The position numbers were made by a program, and so were the translations under genes. The notes beneath the pieces were generated by a model. The model was not told where the DNA came from. It was given only the letters and a program-made list of their open reading frames with translations, and ran no database searches. A stretch of DNA of 64,000 nucleotides from Vibrio sp. 10N.261.45.E2 (lineage in GTDB: Bacteria; Pseudomonadota; Gammaproteobacteria; Enterobacterales; Vibrionaceae): NCBI RefSeq assembly GCF_002875705.1, contig NZ_MCZZ01000124.1, positions 18,604 through 82,603 on the forward strand, read 5' to 3'. Shown one piece after another: positions 46,005 to 55,495 of this stretch (its first letter is position 1; each line of letters opens with the position of its first letter).

Positions 46005-46844
46005 CTAGATTGATCCTCGATACTCTGTCGGTGTTCGTCCGGTGCGGTTTTTAAAAACTCGGCAGAAGTAGTTCACATCTTTAAAGCCACAACGTATCGA
46101 GACTTCATTGAGCTTAAAGTTATACTTCTTGAGCATGAACTTAGCGCGATCGACTCGGACACGAGTGATGTACTCGGCCAGCGTCATATGGCCCTGTTGA
46201 CGGAACATTCGCGACAAGTGATTGGATGAAATGCTAAAGCGTGAGGCAATGCTGTCTCGGGTGATCTGGCGGTGGAAGTTCTCCTGAATGTAGATACAAA
46301 TCCCTTGATACACATCTTGCACCCGGCTGTGAGACTTCTCGACAGGCGCATCTAACATCGTCTTACTGTATTGAAGCAGAGCTTGCAGCAATAACTCATC
46401 CATAGGCTGCTTGTTACTCTCGCGCGCCAATGAACTGAGTGCCTCAAGAATGTTATCAATCGCAAACCCAGATCGAGTCTGAATACTGTGCTTTTGGATA
46501 TCGTAAAAGCTCTCTTCCCCTTTACGCTTACTCACCAAACTTAAACCAAGCTGACGACGACCAAACAACATACTCAACACTGAACAGTCAGTATCCCAGT
46601 TAGGTTTATTCCAACAGTTGGGGGGGATGAAAATTGCGTCTCCGGCTTTGGCAATAACGTTAGTGATCTTGCGATCATGACTCTCCATTTCATTGACATA
46701 CTCTCCGTCTAGCACTAATTCCAAACGCGGAAAGTTCACCTGGTAGCTACACGCTGAAGGCGTGTGGAAATCTCCAGCAAACCAGATGTTGTGAAACGGT
46801 TCTCGCTCATTTAACACCGACGAGATTAAGTCATGAAATATCAT
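46005..46844 (-). CDS. AraC-family regulator of the PTS locus
   Basis: About 279 residues from the ATG at 46844, with a TTG at 46868 in frame. An N-terminal cupin-like sensor (DAIFIPPNCWNKPNW) precedes two HTH segments: ITRDSIASRFSISSNHLSRM and NEVSIRCGFKDVNYFCRVFK, and the ending RTGRTPTEYRGSI is typical. It lies between the HPr-EIIA gene (convergent) and the mannose permease (divergent) and is the only regulator in the locus. Repeated ATCCAGT elements near three PTS promoters are its probable operators. Confidence 0.9.
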   Translation of the reverse strand: MIFHDLISSVLNEREPFHNIWFAGDFHTPSACSYQVNFPRLELVLDGEYVNEMESHDRKITNVIAKAGDAIFIPPNCWNKPNWDTDCSVLSMLFGRRQLGLSLVSKRKGEESFYDIQKHSIQTRSGFAIDNILEALSSLARESNKQPMDELLLQALLQYSKTMLDAPVEKSHSRVQDVYQGICIYIQENFHRQITRDSIASRFSISSNHLSRMFRQQGHMTLAEYITRVRVDRAKFMLKKYNFKLNEVSIRCGFKDVNYFCRVFKNRTGRTPTEYRGSI

Positions 46845-46950
46845 TATTCGAACTCTTTTAAGCAGCAATAAGGCTACGGGAATAGATATACTCCTTAGTG
46901 AAACATAGCGCTATTGAGCAAAATCACAATTTGAGACCTAGGTTACAAAA

Positions 46951-46977
46951 ATCCAGTAGTGGGAATAAATATCCAGT
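46951..46977. promoter_or_regulatory. Candidate AraC direct repeats
   Basis: ATCCAGT at 46951 and again at 46971, a 20-bp period (about two helical turns) as in AraC-type operators. Confidence 0.55.
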
Positions 46978-47131
46978 CTAAGGTCAGATTTAGAACACCG
47001 TTATCACGATAAGAAAATCAACCTAAACCCTTATCAACAAAAGCGTCCAAGCACGAAAAATCTTGTCAACACAGACCTAAAAACGCCCGTTCGACCGATC
47101 AAAATCACACTCCACTTATAACGCAACAATC

Positions 47132-47145
47132 ATCCAGTAAATGCA
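47132..47145. promoter_or_regulatory. Candidate AraC site before mannose PTS
   Basis: ATCCAGTAAATGCA, 91 bp upstream of the IIABC start, best match to the site at 44699-44715. Confidence 0.55.
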
Positions 47146-47222
47146 TTTTTTCTTCACTACAGAAGGCAAGCCGTAGATTCCAGAATACCCCTAACAAAAT
47201 AAAAACAGAGTAGGGGTTCATT

Positions 47223-49127
47223 ATGATCACAACATTGATCAACCAAGATTTGATTAAGCTTTCGCTTAGCGCCAATTCAAAAGAAGACGTATTTAAAGAG
47301 CTGATAGACGTGCTTTACGCACAAGGCAGAATCTCAGACAAAGCACAGTTTCTTACCGATATTAAAGCTCGCGAAGAACAAGGCAATACTGGGTTTGAGG
47401 AAGGCATCGCCCTACCACACGCGAAAAGTAGCGCGGTGATCAAACCTGCGGTTGTTATCGGCGTGCACAAAGAAGGGATCGAGTATGGCGCCGATGACGG
47501 TCAGCCTTCAAAACTGTTTTTTATGATTGCCTCTCCCGATGGCGGCGACAATCACCACATCGAAGTATTAGCAGAGCTTTCTTCAAAATTGATTGAAGAA
47601 GGTTTTATCGAAAACTTCATGAATGCCGACTCTGAGCAAGAAGCGTTAGAACTGCTACTTAGCAAACCTGAGCCTTCAGAAACTGAAACTAAGGTTGAGA
47701 AGCAAGGCTTCATCATTGGTGTAACCGGCTGCCCAGCAGGCGTTGCACACACTTACTTAGCAGCCGAAGCGCTAGAGAAAGGCGCGGCGGTTCTTGGTTA
47801 CGACATCAAGGTTGAGACTAACGGTTCTATTGGTGTTAAAAACAACCCGACTCAAGAAGAGATCGAGCGTGCAGACGCGATTGTAGTGGCTTGTGACAAA
47901 CAGGTCGACATGGCTCGCTTTGCCGGAAAACGCGTCATCAGCACCAACGTAAAAGCGCCAATCAAAGACGCGCAAGGCTTAATTCAACAAGCGCTCAATG
48001 CGCCAAGCTATCAAGCAGAACAAGCGCCGACCAATCAATCTGTTGTAGAGAAAGCGTCACAAGCACGTTCAGACCTTTACCGTTACTTGATGAATGGCGT
48101 ATCTCACATGATCCCATTCGTGGTGACTGGCGGTCTTTTGATTGCCCTAGCACTAGCCATTGGTGGTGAGCCAAGTGAATCAGGCATGGCGATTCCTGCT
48201 GGCAGTATGTGGAACCAAATCCTAGAAGTGGGTGTGGTTGCTTTCACACTGATGATTCCAATCTTGGCTGGCTACATTGCTTACGCGATTGCCGACCGCC
48301 CTGCTCTAACACCTGGTTTGATTGGCGGTTGGATTGCCAACAACGGTTCTTTCTATGGCGCTGACGCAGGCACAGGCTTCATTGGCGCAATCATCGCAGG
48401 CCTATTAGTGGGGTACTTCGTTAAATGGATTACCTCGTTTAACTACCACAAATTCGTTCAACCACTTGTGCCTATCATGATCGCTCCTATCACGGGTTCT
48501 TTATTCATCGCGGGTCTGTTCATCTTTGTTATTGGCGCGCCTATCGCGGGGCTGATGGATGCTCTTACTGCCTTACTTACTAGCATGAGCACAGGCAACG
48601 TGGTTCTGCTTGGCATCGTACTGGGTGGCATGGCTGGCTTCGATATGGGTGGCCCATTCAACAAGGTGGCGTTCCTATTCTCGGTTGGCATGATTGCTAG
48701 CGGTCAAACTCAATTCATGGGTGCAATGGCGTGTGCAATTCCTGTGGCTCCACTCGGCATGGCTATCGCGACCAGACTTGGCCGTAAGTTCGACCTATTC
48801 GAATCTTCTGAAATTGAAGCAGGCAAAGCGGCCGGTGCAATGGGCTTGGTGGGTATATCTGAAGGTGCGATCCCTTTCGCGGCTCAAGACCCAATGTCGG
48901 TTATCCCTGCCAACGTACTTGGTTCAATGACCGCAGCGGTTATGGCGTTCTCATTCGGCATCACCAACAGCGTTGCTCACGGTGGCCCAGTGGTCGCTCT
49001 ACTTGGCGCAATGAACTACCCAATGCTGGCACTTCTGTGCATGGCATCAGGTGCGGGCGTAACTGCGGTTACTTGTATCGCACTTAAAAATCTACGCAAA
49101 GCCAAGCTAACAACAGCAGCGGCTTAA
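47223..49127 (+). CDS. PTS mannose/fructose-type permease, domains A-B-C
   Basis: 634 residues. EIIA (active His in GIALPHAKS), EIIB (active Cys in VTGCPAGVAHT), then EIIC with nine or so membrane segments (LMNGVSHMIPFVVTGGLLIA, MAGFDMGGPFNKVAFLF). It is followed at 110 bp by mannose-6-phosphate isomerase, so mannose is the probable substrate, as recalled for its V. cholerae counterpart VC1826. RBS AGGGG precedes the ATG. Promoter region contains the AraC-type repeats. Confidence 0.94.
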   Translation: MITTLINQDLIKLSLSANSKEDVFKELIDVLYAQGRISDKAQFLTDIKAREEQGNTGFEEGIALPHAKSSAVIKPAVVIGVHKEGIEYGADDGQPSKLFFMIASPDGGDNHHIEVLAELSSKLIEEGFIENFMNADSEQEALELLLSKPEPSETETKVEKQGFIIGVTGCPAGVAHTYLAAEALEKGAAVLGYDIKVETNGSIGVKNNPTQEEIERADAIVVACDKQVDMARFAGKRVISTNVKAPIKDAQGLIQQALNAPSYQAEQAPTNQSVVEKASQARSDLYRYLMNGVSHMIPFVVTGGLLIALALAIGGEPSESGMAIPAGSMWNQILEVGVVAFTLMIPILAGYIAYAIADRPALTPGLIGGWIANNGSFYGADAGTGFIGAIIAGLLVGYFVKWITSFNYHKFVQPLVPIMIAPITGSLFIAGLFIFVIGAPIAGLMDALTALLTSMSTGNVVLLGIVLGGMAGFDMGGPFNKVAFLFSVGMIASGQTQFMGAMACAIPVAPLGMAIATRLGRKFDLFESSEIEAGKAAGAMGLVGISEGAIPFAAQDPMSVIPANVLGSMTAAVMAFSFGITNSVAHGGPVVALLGAMNYPMLALLCMASGAGVTAVTCIALKNLRKAKLTTAAA

Positions 49128-49237
49128 GCCATTTCTACTCCAATGGCTTGAGCCCCTCTACCCTACTGTTTTTAGTAGCTAATAGTTTTTTAGGAACGAA
49201 TAGAGCTCAAGCCATGTTTCCCTTCATGGTGATTTCG

Positions 49238-50455
49238 ATGTCTAATTTTTCTTTAGCGAACGATTCGTTCGTACAACACTTTTTCTACCCTATGACCAAC
49301 GTGATTCAAAACTACGCATGGGGTAGCCCTTCTTCGTTCAACCAACTGTTTGGCATTGATAACCAGTCTGGTGAGCCACAAGCAGAGATCTGGATGGGCG
49401 CCCACCCGAATGGTTGCTCAATGGTGAACGACAACGGGCAGCAGACCACATTATCGAGCTTGATTTCTAAAAACCTAAACCTGTTTTTAAGCGAGAAAGT
49501 TGCGAGTCGTTTTGGCGAGTTGCCATATCTATTCAAGGTATTAGCAGCAGAGAAAGCGCTGTCTGTTCAAGTTCACCCGAACAAGCAACAAGCGGAATCT
49601 GGATATGCTCTTGAAGAGCAGCAAGGTATTCCGATGACGGCAGGCAACCGCAACTACAAGGATCCCAATCACAAGCCAGAGCTGGTATATGCATTAACCG
49701 ACTACACCGCGATGAATGGCTTTAGGTCGATCAACGAGATCCTTGAGCACTTCCATTACCTCGATATTCCAGAGCTGCATTCGATGGTCAATGACCTAGC
49801 GGGCGACCAAACTCCCAATGGATTAGCGAGCTTCTTCGCGAGCTTATTGTCTTTGCAAGGTGAACAAAAAGGCATGGCGCTGACCATGTTGCTAGTGAAG
49901 GCCAAGCTTTCAGATACACCTGTGTTTCAGTTGATTTCAGAACTGGAAGATCAATACCCAGGTGATGTCGGCCTATTCGCACCACTGCTATTGAACGTGA
50001 TCACCCTAAAGCCGGGGCAAGCCATGTATCTAGATGCAGAAACACCCCACGCTTACATAAAAGGCACAGGCTTAGAGATCATGGCGAACTCAGACAATGT
50101 GTTGCGCGCTGGGTTGACACCTAAATACATGGACGTGAATGAGCTGGTTTCTTGTACTCGATTTAATGAAAAGCCTGCGGATAGATTATTGCTCAGCCCG
50201 ATTGAGCAAGGTGATGTGATGGAATATCAAATTCCAGTCGAGGATTTTAAGTTCTCTATCGTGCAAAACTCACATCAGCGACAGATCACTACCGAAGGTG
50301 CCGAGATCCTATTGTCGCTTGACGAATCTATGGTGCTTACTCACCAGTGCGGCGAAACCTGTGTGATAGAGAAAGGCCAATCGGTTTTCATTCCGGCTTA
50401 CGCAGAGAGCTACAAACTCGATTGCGTTGGACGCGTGGCGCGTGCTTACAGCTAG
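49238..50455 (+). CDS. manA: Mannose-6-phosphate isomerase, class I
   Basis: About 405 residues from the ATG at 49238 (GGTGA 8 bp upstream); another candidate is the ATG at 49292, and the in-frame 49148 start is unlikely. It has NVIQNYAWGSPSSFNQLFG, the zinc-binding set QVHPNKQQAE, KPELVYAL and MYLDAETPHAYIKGTGLEI, and the C-terminal beta-barrel. It converts mannose-6-phosphate into fructose-6-phosphate after the upstream permease has imported mannose, and is co-transcribed with that permease. Confidence 0.93.
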   Translation: MSNFSLANDSFVQHFFYPMTNVIQNYAWGSPSSFNQLFGIDNQSGEPQAEIWMGAHPNGCSMVNDNGQQTTLSSLISKNLNLFLSEKVASRFGELPYLFKVLAAEKALSVQVHPNKQQAESGYALEEQQGIPMTAGNRNYKDPNHKPELVYALTDYTAMNGFRSINEILEHFHYLDIPELHSMVNDLAGDQTPNGLASFFASLLSLQGEQKGMALTMLLVKAKLSDTPVFQLISELEDQYPGDVGLFAPLLLNVITLKPGQAMYLDAETPHAYIKGTGLEIMANSDNVLRAGLTPKYMDVNELVSCTRFNEKPADRLLLSPIEQGDVMEYQIPVEDFKFSIVQNSHQRQITTEGAEILLSLDESMVLTHQCGETCVIEKGQSVFIPAYAESYKLDCVGRVARAYS

Positions 50456-50500
50456 CTCTATCGAATAAGTAGCTCTCCCGAGTAAATACAAACACTGATC

Positions 50501-50525
50501 ATGCCCTGCTTTGCGGGGCATTTTT
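50501..50525 (+). terminator. Terminator of manA
   Basis: ATGCCC-T-GC-TTT-GC-GGGGCAT hairpin with a five-T run, 45 bp after manA. Confidence 0.8.
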
Positions 50526-50626
50526 GTTTCTGACGAAGCTTATTAGCGTGTCAAAAACATAATCAAGACGCCATCAAATATGACCCATCTCACACTGCAT
50601 TAATGATGCAAATCACACTTAATTTT

Positions 50627-50633
50627 GCTGGAT
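50627..50633. promoter_or_regulatory. Weak AraC-like element before the split PTS
   Basis: GCTGGAT, the complement of ATCCAGC, differs from ATCCAGT in one base. It lies about 100 bp upstream of the IIA gene, a position similar to the site before the mannose permease. A CRP-like half site (AAATCACA) sits 16 bp upstream. Confidence 0.4.
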
Positions 50634-50729
50634 ACAAATGTACAGTGAAGGGCTTTTATTTGCTATTTCGCGAAACGGGTCAATCCATTAACTTTAATTC
50701 AAGAACTTCAATAGTGAATGAGTTAATAA

Positions 50730-51170
50730 ATGATCACACAGCTAACTAACGTCAACTTAATTAATAATAACCTTCAAGCGAATAATAAAAAAGAACTGTT
50801 TGAAGAATTGGCGGGCATGTTATTTGAGAACAACCGAATTAATTGCAAAGATACTTTCCTATCAGGTATTGAAATTCGTGAATCTCAAAGCATTACCTCG
50901 ATGGACGGCATCGCTTACCCACACTCAAAAAGCAAGGCTGTCACTGAGCCAGCAATCGCTGTCGGTGTTAAGCGCGAAGGTATTGAGTATGGCGATGAAG
51001 ACGGCATTAACCCTACGGTATTTTTTATGATTGCATCACCAGATAACGGTGCTGACCATCATATTTATGTACTACAAGAATTATTTGGAAAATTCAGTGA
51101 TGAATTTATTCAAGATATCCATAACGCAAAAGACGAACATCAAATCCTTAATATTTTAATTAATTCATAA
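50730..51170 (+). CDS. PTS fructose-type IIA, separate protein
   Basis: 146 residues: complete EIIA type 2 domain with the active His in GIAYPHSKSKAV. It lies 13 bp before a IIC-IIB gene, giving a split A / C-B system. It is the same order as the fused A-C-B permease at 42708. Codon usage at the start is AT-rich (INNNLQANNKK). Confidence 0.92.
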   Translation: MITQLTNVNLINNNLQANNKKELFEELAGMLFENNRINCKDTFLSGIEIRESQSITSMDGIAYPHSKSKAVTEPAIAVGVKREGIEYGDEDGINPTVFFMIASPDNGADHHIYVLQELFGKFSDEFIQDIHNAKDEHQILNILINS

Positions 51171-51183
51171 GGCGTAGAAAATT

Positions 51184-52596
51184 ATGAGCACCCTAACAAC
51201 TCAAGCTACGAATACCAATAATAAAAATAGTAGTAGCGACTTTAAAAAAATCCTTAGCACCATGAAAGGCCATCTGCTTTTCGGAACCTCACACATGCTG
51301 CCTTTCATCGTAGCCGGTGGTGTTCTGTTGGCCTTAGCGGTCATGGCATCAGGCAAAGGTGCGGTTCCAGCCGACGGTTTGCTGGCAGACATCTCTAATA
51401 TCGGTATCAAAGGCCTTGTTCTTTTCCCAATCATTCTTGGCGGCTTTATTGGTTACTCAATTGCAGACAAACCAGCACTTGCTCCTGCGATGATCTCTTC
51501 TGGCATCATGGCTGACATGGGCGGCGGCTTCCTTGGTTGTATCGTGGCAGGCTTTATCGCCGGTGGCGTGGTGTTCCAACTTAAGAAGATTCCACTTTCT
51601 GCAAACATGACAGCGCTAGGTGCTTACTTCATCTACCCGCTTCTAGGTACATTAATCTCTGCAGGTATCGTACTGTGGGGCATCGGTGAGCCAATCAAAC
51701 TGTTCATGGCTTCAATGAACGAGTTCCTAGCGTCAATGGCGGGTGCATCTAAGATGGTTCTGGGCACAATCCTTGGCGGTATGACGGCGTTTGATATGGG
51801 TGGCCCTATCAACAAAGTAGCGACCCTATTTGCTCAAACTCAAGTAGACACGCAACCGTGGCTAATGGGTGGCGTAGGCATCGCGATTTGTACTCCACCT
51901 CTAGGTATGGCATTAGCAACTTTCCTATTCAAAAACAAGTTCTCTAAACAAGAGCAAGAAGCAGGTAAAGCAGCAGCAATCATGGGTTCTATCGGTATCT
52001 CTGAGGGTGCTATCCCATTCGCGGCGAACGACCCTATGCGCGTTCTTCCTTCAATCGTTGCCGGTGGTATCGTTGGTTGTGTGTTTGGCTTCATGACAGA
52101 CGTTTTACTGCACGCACCTTGGGGTGGCTTAATCACAGCACCAGTATCAAGCAACATCCCAATGTATGTAGTGGGTATTGCACTTGGCTCACTAACTACA
52201 GCGGTTATCGTTGGCTTCTGGAAACCAGTGGCGGTTGAGACTGAAGAAGATGCTGTTGAAGCGCCAGTACAAGCTCAAGCAGCACCTGTAGCCGGCGAAG
52301 GCGAGTACGACATCGTAGCCGTAACATGTTGCCCTTCTGGTGTTGCACACACCTTCATGGCAGCAAAAGCACTAGAGAAAGCAGGCCTAGCGGCTGGTCT
52401 TAAAATTAAAGTAGAAACACAAGGTCAAAACGGTATTCAAAACCGCATTACCGACCTAGATGTAGCAAACGCGAAACTGGTTATCTTGGCTCACGATATT
52501 CAAGTGAAAGACGCTCACCGCTTTGCTAACGCGAACGTCATTGAATGCTCAACGAAGGAAGCAATGAAGAAAGCCGCGACTATGGTGGCTATCTAA
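51184..52596 (+). CDS. PTS fructose-type permease, domains C-B
   Basis: 470 residues. Short polar N-terminus, then EIIC (MKGHLLFGTSHMLPFIVAGG, GGPINKVATLFAQTQVDTQP) and EIIB (active Cys in VTCCPSGVAHT). An Ala/Pro/Glu-rich linker (VEAPVQAQAAPVAGE) joins them. Long identical blocks with 42708-44573 show a duplication followed by either fission or fusion of the IIA domain. Terminator downstream. Confidence 0.93.
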   Translation: MSTLTTQATNTNNKNSSSDFKKILSTMKGHLLFGTSHMLPFIVAGGVLLALAVMASGKGAVPADGLLADISNIGIKGLVLFPIILGGFIGYSIADKPALAPAMISSGIMADMGGGFLGCIVAGFIAGGVVFQLKKIPLSANMTALGAYFIYPLLGTLISAGIVLWGIGEPIKLFMASMNEFLASMAGASKMVLGTILGGMTAFDMGGPINKVATLFAQTQVDTQPWLMGGVGIAICTPPLGMALATFLFKNKFSKQEQEAGKAAAIMGSIGISEGAIPFAANDPMRVLPSIVAGGIVGCVFGFMTDVLLHAPWGGLITAPVSSNIPMYVVGIALGSLTTAVIVGFWKPVAVETEEDAVEAPVQAQAAPVAGEGEYDIVAVTCCPSGVAHTFMAAKALEKAGLAAGLKIKVETQGQNGIQNRITDLDVANAKLVILAHDIQVKDAHRFANANVIECSTKEAMKKAATMVAI

Positions 52597-52641
52597 AACC
52601 TGAAACAAGTTAGAAGATAAAATTACTACCCCCTAGTAACT

Positions 52642-52679
52642 AAAATCCCCATTCGTTTTGTCAGCGAATGGGGATTTTT
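52642..52679. terminator. Bidirectional terminator after the split PTS
   Basis: AAAATCCCCATTCG-TTTTGTCAG-CGAATGGGGATTTTT; strong stem with A- and T-runs, between two convergent genes. Confidence 0.92.
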
Positions 52680-52703
52680 CATTTATATAATGTTCAATAC
52701 TTT

Positions 52704-54329
52704 TTATTGCTTGATATAAAGATCCTTAGAATAGATGCGCCCTTCCACGTTGTTCTTCGCAAAGCCGCCAACACTTGGTCGCACTAGGCGAGCCTGCATG
52801 TAGTAATAGATTGGTGCGATAGGCATATCTTCTGCCAGCAACTGCTCTGCTTGGTCATAGAAACCTTGTCGATCTTGTTCGCTGGTTGCTGCCAATGCGC
52901 TGTCCATTGCTGCGTCATACTTGTCGTTATTATAACGAGCAAAGTTACCCGAAGAGCCAGAACGCAACAGGCTCAAGAAGGTCGATGCTTCGTTATAATC
53001 ACCACACCAAGAGGCACGCATTACATCAAAATCACCTTGGCGACGCGACACCAAGTAAGACTTCCACTCTTGGTTTTCGAGTTCAACTTGTGCGCCTAGG
53101 TTACCTTTCAGCATGGAAGCGATAGCCACTGCAATCGACTTATTCGACTCACTGGTGTTGTAGAGCAGTTTGAAATCCAATGGGTTAGACGCATCGTAGC
53201 CCGCTTCTTTCAGAAGCTCTTTTGCTTTTTGGTCGCGTTCTTGCTGAGTCCACGTGCTGTATTCAGGTTGTGTCGCATCAAAACCAGCCGTGTACTCATG
53301 AGCAAAGGTATAAGCCGGTAGGTTGCCGACCTGAGTGACACCATTAGTGATCACGTCACGCATCATTGAATACGAGACCGCTTTACGGACTCGCGCATCA
53401 TCGAATGGAGGTCGCGTGGTATTGAATGCGTAGTAGTAAGTACACAGTAGAGGCACTGCGGTAAACGCATCTTGGTATTTAGTTTTAAGCTGCTGCGCCA
53501 TGTGAGTCGGCACATCAGACGTAATATCGACCTCGCCCACCGCATAACGGTTAATTGAGGCATTCTGATTCTCGAAAGGAATATAAGTCACTTCCGTTAA
53601 GTGCGTATCTGAACTGTCCCAATATTTCGGATTCTTCTTAAGCTCAATACGTTCGTTCACCACCCACTCATCTAAAACAAACGCGCCGTTCCCAACAAAC
53701 TGCTTAGGATCGCTCCACGGTTTGTCGCTACTTTCTAAGGCTGTTTTGTGCACTGGCATCATAGATGTATGACCCGTCATCGCCACAAAGTAAGGCACTT
53801 TGCTATCAAGTTCGAACTTCACCGAGTGTTTATCGACAGCTGAGATCCCTAGCTCTTCAATCGGCTTTTTGCCTTCTGCAACATCGGCAATGTTGTTAAT
53901 TTTAGTGAGTTTGAGGTACCACACATTTGGCGATGCTGTTTTAGGATCGACCGCGCGTCTTATCGCATACACGAAATCATCGGCCGTCACCGGATCGCCA
54001 TTCGACCATTGCGCGTCTTTACGAAGGTGAAATACAAAGGTCTGGTTGTCTTCGGTTTCCCAAGACTGTGCAACACCCGGAGTAATGTTGCCATCACGGT
54101 CTTGAATCACTAAACCTTCAAACAAGTCACGCAGTATGTGCATTTCAGGAAGGCCTTCTGCCTTCGCAGGATCAAGGGTCGCGGCTTCTGCGTCATTGGC
54201 GCGAACTAAGTGTTGGTCTTTTGCTAGTGAAACACCAGCAGGTAAGGTTTCAGCAACGGCTGTCACTGCTATAAAAGGGGTCAGTAAAGATGAAATGAGT
54301 AAAGCCGTTGAATGTTTTTTAAAATCCAT
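52704..54329 (-). CDS. Oligopeptide-type ABC binding protein, OppA/MppA-like
   Basis: 541 residues with a signal peptide (ALLISSLLTPFIAVTAVAET). Mature protein is of the SBP_bac_5 family: LPEMHILRDLFEGLVIQDRD, FHLRKDAQWSNGDPVTADDF, YYYAFNTTRPPFDDARVRKA. No permease or ATPase is adjacent, so it uses the Opp system encoded elsewhere or has an MppA-like role. It is divergent from mpaA, which supports murein tripeptide as a ligand. Confidence 0.9.
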   Translation of the reverse strand: MDFKKHSTALLISSLLTPFIAVTAVAETLPAGVSLAKDQHLVRANDAEAATLDPAKAEGLPEMHILRDLFEGLVIQDRDGNITPGVAQSWETEDNQTFVFHLRKDAQWSNGDPVTADDFVYAIRRAVDPKTASPNVWYLKLTKINNIADVAEGKKPIEELGISAVDKHSVKFELDSKVPYFVAMTGHTSMMPVHKTALESSDKPWSDPKQFVGNGAFVLDEWVVNERIELKKNPKYWDSSDTHLTEVTYIPFENQNASINRYAVGEVDITSDVPTHMAQQLKTKYQDAFTAVPLLCTYYYAFNTTRPPFDDARVRKAVSYSMMRDVITNGVTQVGNLPAYTFAHEYTAGFDATQPEYSTWTQQERDQKAKELLKEAGYDASNPLDFKLLYNTSESNKSIAVAIASMLKGNLGAQVELENQEWKSYLVSRRQGDFDVMRASWCGDYNEASTFLSLLRSGSSGNFARYNNDKYDAAMDSALAATSEQDRQGFYDQAEQLLAEDMPIAPIYYYMQARLVRPSVGGFAKNNVEGRIYSKDLYIKQ

Positions 54330-54502
54330 GTTTGTTTGCTCTCCTAGCCTATCTTTGAAGCAAGTAATAAAATTAACAATGTGACGGTTGACGAGTTTTA
54401 ACGCTATGGTTTATTTAAAGACGTTCATCTAATGGACTTAGTTAATGGTAAATATAGCCAATAGTGAATACTTGATAGTACTTGATCAATCAGGAGATTA
54501 AG

Positions 54503-55219
54503 GTGAGTTTAATTCCAAGAACGGAAAGAGCTGCGTTTTCAGTAAAGCCGCTGTCATATGGAAAATCGGTGCTCGGTGCACCTTTGCTCTATTTCCCCGC
54601 GCAAATAGAAAGCGAACCTCGCGGATTGATTTTAGCGGGCACACACGGTGATGAAACCGCGTCTATTGCAGGTTTGTCTTGTGCGCTAAGAAGCCTGCCA
54701 GCCGCCAACTTACGTCACGATGTGATCTTGTCGATGAACCCAGACGGCAATCAGCTAGGTACCCGTGCCAACGCTAATCAAGTCGACCTAAACCGAGCCT
54801 TTCCAACGCAAAACTGGACAGAAAACGGCACCGTCTATCGCTGGAGTTCTCACACCCCAGTTAGAGATGTGAAAGTGAAAACGGGGCAAGCAAACCAACT
54901 TGAACCAGAAGTGCAATCGCTCATCAACCTCATTGAGCAGCGCCAACCTAAATTCGTCATATCTTTCCACGAACCACTCGCAATGGTCGACGACCCCGAA
55001 CAATCGAAACTTGCCACTTGGCTAGGCAAACAGTTCAACCTACCGCTCGTTGAAGACGTCGACTACGAAACCCCTGGCTCATTCGGCACCTGGTGCCAAG
55101 AAAGAGACCTACCGTGTATTACCGTAGAACTGCCCCCAATTTCCGCGGATTTGGCTATCGAGCAGTATTTGGATGCGTTTGTGGCGGTGTTGGGGGGGCG
55201 AATGATTAGACAATTCTAA
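54503..55219 (+). CDS. mpaA: Murein peptide amidase A
   Basis: About 238 residues from the GTG at 54503, with AGGAG six bases before it; the in-frame TTG at 54482 has none. M14-type carboxypeptidase: zinc ligands in GTHGDET (His, Glu), a later His in ISFHEPLA, and the catalytic Glu in TVELPP. In E. coli MpaA cleaves the gamma-D-Glu-diaminopimelate bond of imported murein tripeptide. The adjacent divergent MppA-like binding protein is consistent with uptake of that substrate. Confidence 0.88.
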   Translation: MSLIPRTERAAFSVKPLSYGKSVLGAPLLYFPAQIESEPRGLILAGTHGDETASIAGLSCALRSLPAANLRHDVILSMNPDGNQLGTRANANQVDLNRAFPTQNWTENGTVYRWSSHTPVRDVKVKTGQANQLEPEVQSLINLIEQRQPKFVISFHEPLAMVDDPEQSKLATWLGKQFNLPLVEDVDYETPGSFGTWCQERDLPCITVELPPISADLAIEQYLDAFVAVLGGRMIRQF

Positions 55220-55495
55220 GTTAGGTAATCCAAGAGCCGCTTAGTTTTCAGATACTCATTGCTTTTCCAAACGGACTCTATTATCCAGAAACTCGCAACG
55301 AGTTCCGCGAATTCTATACAGGATCACTTTTGAGATACGGGCTTATATCTGTTTTCATGCATAATTGTATGAGTAGGCTCACAATGACCAATTTTCACAG
55401 TACGATCGGTACATACTATGCGTTAATGATACTTAGCTCACCTATATAGCGTTTACAGTTAAAGAAGAATCACAATACACTTCCATCAATCCAAT

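Larger units (their letters stand above)
46845..47222. other. Divergent promoter region, araC-type gene and mannose PTS
   Basis: 378 bp without a gene. It contains the ATCCAGT elements at 46951, 46971 and 47132 and several weakly CRP-like half-sites (AAAATCACA near 46919 and 47101). No terminator was seen. Confidence 0.5.

Noticed and set aside
50600..50640. CRP site before the split PTS (AATGATGCAAATCACA)
   Set aside because: The right half TCACA is good but the left half keeps only GA of TGTGA; too weak without a matrix score.
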